A DNA stretch of 6,146 nucleotides, from assembly GCA_014379815.1 (NCBI GenBank), contig JACMLA010000591.1, positions 1-6,146 on the forward strand, in the 5' to 3' direction. Positions 1-5,118 of this stretch are shown in pieces. This DNA comes from Bryobacteraceae bacterium. Its GTDB lineage: Bacteria > Acidobacteriota > Terriglobia > Bryobacterales > Bryobacteraceae. The position numbers and the translations under genes were made by a program. The number at the start of each line of letters is the position of its first letter. Position 1 is the first letter of the stretch. The notes beneath the pieces are model-generated. The model saw nothing but the letters and a program-made list of their open reading frames with translations, did no database searches and had not been told where the DNA came from.

Positions 1-572
1 ATCGAGACGGCAATCATCGCGGGAACCCGTTTCTCGGCGATCAAGTTATCGAGAGCGGTAAACAACATCCTGTCTGGCCCGTCCGCCCCTACGAGCAACG
101 GCGCCTCCGTTCCGGGTACGTATTGCTTAGGAACATACACCGCCACTTTGCGGGTATACGGAGCAGGACGGGTGCTAATGAGGAGCTTGCTCGGATCCGA
201 AGGGTCAGGTCTGGGGGAGCTGTTCGGCTCACGAACCACGCCGGGATAAATCTTGCTGTCCCGGGATTCCATGATGAATTCGTAGACTTCCCCCTTAGGC
301 ACGCCTTCCTTCGCGGTCATCTCCCGCGCAGGATTGTGGGTCGGGCCAAGGATAAAGTTGCCGTTCTCCTTAGCCGACGGAATCGAGCCATCCGGCAATT
401 CTTTTGCCTTAACGTATCCGGGAGTATTCGGATCACGCGCAGGTGCCTGTGGGCGCGGTGTGCGGACCTGTGGCGCCTCAGAAGGAGCTTGCTGCGCCGG
501 AGCTTGAGCCCTCGCCGGTCCGAATCCAGCAAGCAGGCAGATCAATAACGTCTTCGCGGAAATATCAACCAT
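1..572 (-). CDS. Secreted putative esterase (enterochelin esterase-like, alpha/beta hydrolase), 3' part beyond the left edge
   Basis: The minus strand is open from ATG at 572 to the window edge, giving 190 codons of an incomplete protein. Residues 1-22 form a Sec-type signal peptide (K7, hydrophobic core L9-F17, cleavage expected after ARA at 20-22). A Pro/Ala/Gln-rich linker follows to about residue 48. From about residue 70 the sequence (GNFILGPTHNPA, GEVYEFIMESRDSKIYPGVVREP) and especially 138-190 (PYTRKVAVYVPKQY, LLVGADGPD, FTALDNLIAEKRVPAMIAVS) match what I recall of secreted esterases of the PF00756/Fes type, which hydrolyse ester bonds outside the cytoplasm. The nucleophile Ser (usually GxSxGG), Asp and His would lie beyond the edge, so activity cannot be judged. 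A strong ribosome site supports this start. It is divergent from the metallohydrolase gene. The family is fairly sure; the substrate is unknown. Confidence 0.85.
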   Translation of the reverse strand, partial: MVDISAKTLLICLLAGFGPARAQAPAQQAPSEAPQVRTPRPQAPARDPNTPGYVKAKELPDGSIPSAKENGNFILGPTHNPAREMTAKEGVPKGEVYEFIMESRDSKIYPGVVREPNSSPRPDPSDPSKLLISTRPAPYTRKVAVYVPKQYVPGTEAPLLVGADGPDRMLFTALDNLIAEKRVPAMIAVS

Positions 573-577
573 CAGCA

Positions 578-583
578 CTCCTT
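578..583 (-). promoter_or_regulatory. Shine-Dalgarno site of the esterase gene
   Basis: On the minus strand AAGGAG lies 5 nt before the ATG at 572. It is the best ribosome-binding match in the window and fixes the start of the left-edge esterase gene. Confidence 0.8.
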
Positions 584-598
584 TTCCACCAGTATTCT

Positions 599-614
599 TT
601 CATAGACTCATGAA
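599..614. repeat. Short interrupted palindrome upstream of the esterase gene
   Basis: TTCAT (599-603) and ATGAA (610-614) are inverted arms of 5 bp around a 6-bp centre, 27-42 nt upstream of the esterase start. It could be a small operator or a weak leader hairpin. Arms this short occur often by chance, so the functional claim is weak. Confidence 0.25.
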
Positions 615-650
615 GTTCGTGCCCCACCCGGGAACCGGCACCCACATTCC

Positions 651-692
651 TAGATATGCTTTTAAGAAACTTAGATATGCTTTTAGGAAATT
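651..692 (+). repeat. Two adjacent copies of a 21-bp direct repeat ending at the metallohydrolase ATG
   Basis: Copy 1 (651-671) and copy 2 (672-692) both begin TAGATATGCTTTTA and agree at 19 of 21 positions. They differ at unit position 15 (A in copy 1, G in copy 2) and position 20 (C, then T). There is no spacer between them and copy 2 ends one base before the start codon. The A-to-G difference turns AAGAAA into AGGAAA, the only Shine-Dalgarno-like sequence for the gene. The repeat is AT-rich compared with its surroundings. Possible roles are a pair of protein sites on the same helix face (21 bp is two turns) or a recent duplication in the leader. Confidence 0.9.
685..688 (+). promoter_or_regulatory. 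Probable, suboptimal ribosome-binding site of the metallohydrolase gene
   Basis: AGGA lies 4 nt before the ATG at 693, a short spacing. It sits inside repeat copy 2. An in-frame TAG at 684-686 rules out any start further upstream. Confidence 0.5.
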
Positions 693-2912
693 ATGAAGCT
701 TGAGAAGTTTGGGATCGCGATCGCCCTGACACTGCTCCTGTGTTCCGGTGAGGAACTTCCGATTGTGTCAACTGTCGAATTCCAGCCACTCGCGGCGCAG
801 GTTGCCCGCGTCCTGCAGGCTATGGAAATGATTGGTGAGCCTCTTCCCCTTGACGACACCCGGCAGCTTAGGCAACTACTCGAAGGTCCTGCGACCACGA
901 AGTCCCTCGAAGCGATTCAGCGGGTCCTCGACAAACATTCTCTCGTCGGCGTGGAGATCAACCCCGAGAGTCGGGTCAAGGTGCAGCAGGGTACAGCGAA
1001 AGCGGAGCTGGTCGAACAAGGCTGGCGTGCCTTCCTGGTCAAAGTCCACAATCAGGCCGGAGTCACTGCGGTTCTCGCGCCAGGCAGTCCGAATGCAGGA
1101 CCAGTTCCAAATCAGCCGGCCAACGCAGCGCGCGTTCGGTGGATGGATCTGGAGATGGTCAACAAACAGCCGATGAAGGCACACCTTTCTGGCCTCGATC
1201 TGGAGTACCGCATCCTGCAGTTCTACGCGAAGGATTCTGGCAGGCGCGAAGCGAAAATCTCATTCGATGTAGGCCAGGGTTCCCAGGACCTCGGCTTCCG
1301 CAGCGAGGTCGACATTCTGTTTTCCATCGTGCCCTCCGCGAAGATCAGTCTGCGCGTCCTCGACTGGAACGACAAGCCAACTACGGGCTCGTTCCTGATC
1401 AAGGATCAGCGAAACCGCGTCTATCCCTCGCAAACCAAGCGCATCGCACCTGACTTCTTCTTTCATCAGCAGATCTACCGCGCCGACGGTGAAAACATCG
1501 CGTTGCCGCCCGGCAAGTACACCATCGAATACTCACGGGGTCCCGAATACCACCGCAAGGTCCAGTCCCTGACAATCGCTGACAACTCTCCCCGAACTCT
1601 GACGTTTCGGCTTGAGCGCTGGATCGATCCAGCAAAGCTGGGCTGGTTCTCTGGTGACCACCACATTCACGCTGCTGGATGCGCACACTACGAACGTCCC
1701 ACCGAGGGCGTCTATCCCCAGGACATGATGCGCCATGTTCTTGGCGAAGATCTGAAGATCGGCTCGGTACTCACCTGGGGGCCCGGGTGGTACTTCCAGA
1801 AGACATTTTTCGAGGGCAAGGACAATGCGCTCTCAACAGACGAGCATCGGATACGTTACGACGTAGAGGTCTCCGGCCACCCTTCAAGCCACGCCGGGCA
1901 CTTGCTGTTATTGAGGCTGAAAGAGCAGGACTATCCCGGCACAAAGCGTATCGAAGACTGGCCTAGCTGGGGTCTGCCCATCCTTCGCTGGGGCAAGGAG
2001 CAGGGGGCGATAGCAGGCTACACGCACTCCGGCTGGGGCCTCTCACTGAAAGAAGAGAAGCTGCTGAGTTATGAAATGCCGCCCTTCGATGGCATCGGCG
2101 CCAACGAGTTTGTCGTTGCGGTCACGCACGGTCTGGCCGACGTGATTTCCGCGGTAGATACGCCCTATCCCTGGGAGCTCAACATCTGGTACCACACCCT
2201 CAACGTCGGCTATCGCACACGCATCAGCGGAGAGACGGACTTTCCGTGTATCTATGGGGAACGCGTAGGACTTGGTCGCAGCTATGTCCGCCAGGCCGCG
2301 CTCGACTACGACGACTGGGTCGTCGGACTGCGGGAAGGTCGTAACTATGCGTCCGATGGCCGCAGCCATCTTATCGATTTCCGTATCAATCAAGTCCAGA
2401 TGGGCTCAGGCAAAGATGTCGAGCTCCCTAACGGCGGGACAGTCAAGGTAACAGCCAAAGTAGCTGCGCTGCTCGACCAACAACCAGACGACAGCATACG
2501 CAAATTGCCCTACGACCAGAAGCCGTACTGGAATGTCGAACGAGCGCGGATCGGGGATTCGCGAAAGGTGCCGGTGGAGCTCATCGTGAACGGGCGAGCG
2601 GTGGAGCGCACCGAGATCGAGGCCGATGGAAAGTTACGGGACGTGGCGTTCCAGCTTGCCCTTCCGCAAAGCAGTTGGGTGGCCCTCCGCATTTTGCCGT
2701 CGTCTCACACCAACCCGATTTGGGTGACAGTCGGAGGCAAACCTGTACGGTCGTCGAAACGAAGTGCCAAGTGGCTGCGGGAAGCGGTAGACGTATGTTT
2801 CCGGCAAAAAGTCAACCGCGTACGCTTAACGGAACAAGGCGAGATGATCCGCGCCTACGACCAGGCAAGGGAGACCTACAACCGCCTGATAGCCGAGAGC
2901 CCTGTCGATTGA
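693..2912 (+). CDS. CehA/McbA-family metallohydrolase (PHP-type metal-dependent hydrolase), probably exported
   Basis: A complete 739-residue protein. An N-terminal hydrophobic stretch (about residues 6-18) suggests a signal peptide; LLLC is a poor lipobox, so a lipoprotein is unlikely. About 212-313 looks like a carboxypeptidase-regulatory-type beta-sandwich (LPPGKYTIEYSRG). The catalytic region starts at D322-H-H324-I-H326, the PHP-type DxHxH metal motif, in the context SGDHHIHAAGCAHY. Further candidate metal or active-site residues are H400, H403, H445 (YTHSGWG), H479, H501, D516 (SGETD) and the RNYASDGRSH segment at 550-559. A second beta-rich domain and a helical tail (AYDQARETYNRLIAESP) end the protein. 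Characterised relatives include carbaryl hydrolase CehA and McbA, which cleave carbamate esters, but most members have no known substrate, so carbaryl activity should not be assumed. The length suits the family. The gene is divergent from the esterase and convergent with mgtE. Confidence 0.88.
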   Translation: MKLEKFGIAIALTLLLCSGEELPIVSTVEFQPLAAQVARVLQAMEMIGEPLPLDDTRQLRQLLEGPATTKSLEAIQRVLDKHSLVGVEINPESRVKVQQGTAKAELVEQGWRAFLVKVHNQAGVTAVLAPGSPNAGPVPNQPANAARVRWMDLEMVNKQPMKAHLSGLDLEYRILQFYAKDSGRREAKISFDVGQGSQDLGFRSEVDILFSIVPSAKISLRVLDWNDKPTTGSFLIKDQRNRVYPSQTKRIAPDFFFHQQIYRADGENIALPPGKYTIEYSRGPEYHRKVQSLTIADNSPRTLTFRLERWIDPAKLGWFSGDHHIHAAGCAHYERPTEGVYPQDMMRHVLGEDLKIGSVLTWGPGWYFQKTFFEGKDNALSTDEHRIRYDVEVSGHPSSHAGHLLLLRLKEQDYPGTKRIEDWPSWGLPILRWGKEQGAIAGYTHSGWGLSLKEEKLLSYEMPPFDGIGANEFVVAVTHGLADVISAVDTPYPWELNIWYHTLNVGYRTRISGETDFPCIYGERVGLGRSYVRQAALDYDDWVVGLREGRNYASDGRSHLIDFRINQVQMGSGKDVELPNGGTVKVTAKVAALLDQQPDDSIRKLPYDQKPYWNVERARIGDSRKVPVELIVNGRAVERTEIEADGKLRDVAFQLALPQSSWVALRILPSSHTNPIWVTVGGKPVRSSKRSAKWLREAVDVCFRQKVNRVRLTEQGEMIRAYDQARETYNRLIAESPVD

Positions 2913-2924
2913 CTGATATCGCGC

Positions 2925-4235
2925 CTAAAGCAGAGATCCGCGCAAGAGCGCGGCAGCCACACTGAAGTAAATCACTAATCCGGTAACATCCACTAAAGTG
3001 GCCACAAACGGCGCCGAGGCGCTTGCCGGATCTAATCCAGCTCGCTTCAGGATAAACGGCAGCATAGATCCGCTAAGTGTTCCGAACAGCACGACTCCAA
3101 GTAAGCTAAAGGCCACAGTCAGCCCCACTTTCCAGTAATGCTGACCATAGGAACCCGCAACAGCATGCCACAGCAAGATGCGACAGAGTCCAATTACCGC
3201 GAGAATACTCCCTAGTACAAGTCCAGCAAAAAATTCGCGCCGGACCACCCGCCACCAATCTCTTGAGCGAACCTCTCCCAGGGCCATTGCCCGGATGACA
3301 AGTGTCGTTGCCTGTGAGCCCGAGTTTCCTCCGCTGCTAATAATCAAGGGTATGAAAACTGCCAGAACAACAGCCTTCTCAATCTCTTGCTCGTAGTGAG
3401 CCATCGCGGTAGCAGTCAGCATCTCTCCAACGAAGAGAATGGCGAGCCATCCCGCACGCTTCCGGACAAGCTCACCAAATCTGGTGGCCATGTAGGGAGC
3501 TTCCAGCGCCTGCATGCCTCCAAGACGCTGGATATCTTCGCTGGCCTCTTCCTCCACAACATCCACAATGTCGTCGACCGTGACAAGACCCTTCATCCGG
3601 CCTTGTTCGTCCAAAACAGGAACAGCAAGCAACCCGTGCTCCTCGAACAAGCGTGCGACATCCTCCTGATCGGTATCTTCCCCGACGGAGACGAAGCGTG
3701 TGCGCATCACGTCATTCACGTGCTTACCGCGCTCTGCTGAGAACAAATCCCGAAACGAGGCGACACCTAACAGGCGCTGTTCCTGATCGAGAACATATGC
3801 GTAGTAGATCGTTTCCACCTGCCCGGCTTGCCGGCGCAAATAGGCAATCGCTTCGTCGACCGTCATCTCCGATCGCAGACGAGCGTACCTCGTGCTCATC
3901 AAGCCGCCAGCCTCATCCTCCGCATAGGCCAGAAGCGCGGAAACCTCTCGTTCCGTTGCATAGTCGAGATACCGCATCAATAGCCCGCGTTGTTCTTCTG
4001 GGCTCTCCTGTACCAGATCCGCAACGTCATCGGGAGCTAAAATGCGGACCCACAGGCGCCGTTCGACCTCGGGTAGCCCAAGTACAAGTTCTGATTGCTC
4101 GCGCGCCGTCAAGCTCAAAAAGAACTCATCGTCCTCACCCGGAGGCAGACGCTTGAATGCAGCAACCTGCTCCGCGTTGGAAAGGTCGCGCCACATGTCG
4201 GCGGTAAGCGTAGATGGATTCGTTGCTTCGGCCAT
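2925..4235 (-). CDS. mgtE: MgtE magnesium channel/transporter
   Basis: A complete 436-residue protein of near-normal length for MgtE, the homodimeric inner-membrane Mg2+ channel gated by cytoplasmic Mg2+. Domain order is canonical: a helical MgtE N domain (about 15-110), a CBS pair (about 112-165 and 173-230; DEAGGLMSTRYA, VNDVMRTRFVSVGEDT, GLVTVDDIVDVVEEE), a plug-helix region (about 231-260), then a five-helix membrane domain (about 262-434). The hallmark PLIISSGGNSGSQATTLVIRA is at 296-315, and DPASASAPFVATLVDVTG (402-419) carries D416, which corresponds to the pore Asp of Thermus MgtE (D432 there, from memory). An in-frame stop 24 nt upstream limits the start to the ATG at 4235 or the internal M14; neither has a good Shine-Dalgarno sequence. 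It is the last of three co-directional genes, 64 bp after the chlorite dismutase-like gene. No lesion is seen. Confidence 0.96.
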   Translation of the reverse strand: MAEATNPSTLTADMWRDLSNAEQVAAFKRLPPGEDDEFFLSLTAREQSELVLGLPEVERRLWVRILAPDDVADLVQESPEEQRGLLMRYLDYATEREVSALLAYAEDEAGGLMSTRYARLRSEMTVDEAIAYLRRQAGQVETIYYAYVLDQEQRLLGVASFRDLFSAERGKHVNDVMRTRFVSVGEDTDQEDVARLFEEHGLLAVPVLDEQGRMKGLVTVDDIVDVVEEEASEDIQRLGGMQALEAPYMATRFGELVRKRAGWLAILFVGEMLTATAMAHYEQEIEKAVVLAVFIPLIISSGGNSGSQATTLVIRAMALGEVRSRDWWRVVRREFFAGLVLGSILAVIGLCRILLWHAVAGSYGQHYWKVGLTVAFSLLGVVLFGTLSGSMLPFILKRAGLDPASASAPFVATLVDVTGLVIYFSVAAALLRGSLL

Positions 4236-4299
4236 AGACTCAGGGACCCGCGGTACTTACTGCAAAGGAACAAACTACGGCAAGCGTGTTCTAACTTTT
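4236..4299 (-). other. mgtE leader, no riboswitch seen
   Basis: This 64-bp gap lies between the upstream stop and the mgtE ATG. It is much too short for an M-box Mg2+ riboswitch and shows no terminator hairpin with a U-tract. The only symmetry is a 7-bp GGGACCC palindrome at 4243-4249. I see no convincing promoter, so mgtE may be read through from the gene upstream. Confidence 0.5.
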
Positions 4300-5028
4300 C
4301 TAGACAGCATTCCGCGACAAGCGTATGTCGTATTCTCTGTCAACAAACTTCCACTCTTCCGTACTCCGGAGCGCGGCGACCATTTCGTCAAAGGCGTCCG
4401 CGTCTGCCTTGGCATAGTCGAAGAGAGTGATGAAGTCGAATGGCTGACTCGCATCGAGATCCCTACAGTGATGCAGCCGCCTTGCGACAGCTGGCAGGTA
4501 TTTCAAGCCCGTCCTGGTATGGTGAGATTGTTCTTCAAAAATCGCCCGGCGCTCTTCCTGCGACAGGCTCCACCATTTGGCATTCTTCCGAATCGGAATC
4601 AGCGCCGCCAGTGTGGCCTCGGGCCGTCCAATGGCAGCCTGCTTAGCCACCAGAAGTTCTTTCTCCCCACGTGTGACATACCGTTCGTTGCTCGTCACTC
4701 CGCGCAAAATCCAGGTCGCCCCTTCGGGCACTTGAGAAACAGCTCCGTTATGAATGTCGACCTTCTCCGCCACGGGCAGTGGATCGCCCACAACAGCACT
4801 CGCCTTGACGACGGACCATTTCCCTGCATTCCCACCCAGAAACGTGAACAGCCTTGGGTTTTGGTTCATTCTTGCCTCGCCAGGTTTTCCCGATTCAGGA
4901 ACTTCTCCGCCAAACGCAAGACCGCTCCAGAGTCCGGCCAGAAGGGTACTGCGAAGCGCTGTCCGGCGCCCGACAGACTCGACATCACACAAATCATCGC
5001 TATCCGGGTCGCTCGCTTGATTACCCAT
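4300..5028 (-). CDS. Chlorite dismutase-family heme protein, start uncertain
   Basis: A 242-residue protein whose part from about 58 on is a chlorite dismutase/HemQ-family domain: LFTFLGGNAGKW, WILRGVTSNERYVTR (106-120), GRPEATLAALIPIRKNAKWW (134-153), then SHHTRTGLKYLPAVARRL (168-185) and FDFITLFDYA. H170 fits the proximal heme ligand. R183, 13 residues on, falls where true chlorite dismutases have the distal Arg and Firmicutes-type HemQ has Gln. K151 is at the usual spacing for the proximal Lys. The protein may decompose chlorite or related oxidants, act on coproheme, or do something else; sequence alone does not decide. From the ATG at 5028, residues 18-40 (SVGRR, then a hydrophobic run) look like a weak Tat signal without a clear AxA site. 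The internal ATG at 4869 gives a 189-residue cytoplasmic form that begins just before the conserved domain. Both starts have ribosome sites. Confidence 0.87.
   Translation of the reverse strand: MGNQASDPDSDDLCDVESVGRRTALRSTLLAGLWSGLAFGGEVPESGKPGEARMNQNPRLFTFLGGNAGKWSVVKASAVVGDPLPVAEKVDIHNGAVSQVPEGATWILRGVTSNERYVTRGEKELLVAKQAAIGRPEATLAALIPIRKNAKWWSLSQEERRAIFEEQSHHTRTGLKYLPAVARRLHHCRDLDASQPFDFITLFDYAKADADAFDEMVAALRSTEEWKFVDREYDIRLSRNAV
4875..4878 (-). promoter_or_regulatory. Shine-Dalgarno candidate for the internal start (4869) of the chlorite dismutase-like gene
   Basis: On the minus strand GAGG lies 5 nt before the ATG at 4869 (Met54 of the long form). That start would place the conserved domain almost at the N-terminus, as is common in the family. 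Confidence 0.4.
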
Positions 5029-5033
5029 AAAAG

Positions 5034-5039
5034 CTCACC
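5034..5039 (-). promoter_or_regulatory. Shine-Dalgarno candidate for the long start (5028) of the chlorite dismutase-like gene
   Basis: On the minus strand GGTGAG, matching the GGUGA part of the anti-Shine-Dalgarno complement, lies 5 nt before the ATG at 5028. It is about as good as the site for the internal start, so it does not settle the choice. Confidence 0.45.
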
Positions 5040-5055
5040 ACTTTTGACTGCCTCG

Positions 5056-5090
5056 CCTCAGCCCGTTAACCTCAGCCCGTTAACCTCAGC
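5056..5090. repeat. 14-bp tandem repeat, about 2.5 copies, in the leader of the chlorite dismutase-like gene
   Basis: The unit CTCAGCCCGTTAAC occurs at 5057-5070 and, identically, at 5071-5084, followed by CTCAGC at 5085-5090. Seen another way, CCTCAGC occurs three times at exact 14-bp steps (5056, 5070, 5084), with the palindrome GTTAAC between copies (5065-5070, 5079-5084). It lies 28-62 nt upstream of the start at 5028, between two genes. It may be a slippage-prone leader repeat or a set of binding sites. Confidence 0.92.
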
Positions 5091-5118
5091 ATAGATCAGC
5101 GTGTCGAATTCACGTCAA
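5090..5118 (-). promoter_or_regulatory. Weak sigma70-like promoter candidate for the chlorite dismutase-like gene
   Basis: On the minus strand TTGACG (5113-5118, 5 of 6 to the -35 consensus) is followed after 17 bp by TCTATG (5090-5095, only 3 of 6 to the -10 consensus). The -35 overlaps the stop codon of the upstream gene. If used, transcription would start inside the 14-bp repeat. The -10 is poor and acidobacterial promoter rules are not well known. Confidence 0.25.

Noticed and set aside
123..548. A plus-strand open frame of 141 codons at the left end
   Set aside because: It is antisense to the esterase, whose minus-strand frame has a signal peptide, a strong ribosome site and recognisable family sequence. 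The plus frame is Arg-rich and resembles nothing.
601..610. CATAGACTCA shared with 4233-4242 at the mgtE start
   Set aside because: An exact 10-bp match between two places is expected by chance many times in a 6-kb window, and the two sites stand in different positions relative to their genes.
735..752. Lipoprotein signal in the metallohydrolase N-terminus
   Set aside because: The residue before the Cys is Leu in LLLC, where a lipobox needs Gly, Ala or Ser.
693..2912. Naming the metallohydrolase cehA and assigning carbaryl hydrolysis
   Set aside because: The family signature is clear but the substrate cannot be read from sequence, and most family members are uncharacterised.
3387..4156. Overlapping plus-strand open frames of 117 and 167 codons
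   Set aside because: Both are antisense shadows within mgtE and have no family features.
4236..4299. M-box magnesium riboswitch ahead of mgtE
   Set aside because: Only 64 bp are available and no multi-helix fold or terminator is apparent; M-box RNAs are well over 100 nt.
4042..5094. A plus-strand open frame of 350 codons
   Set aside because: It lies antisense across the mgtE 5' end and the whole chlorite dismutase-like gene, both of which are clear families. Its product is low in recognisable structure and has no ribosome site that I can see.
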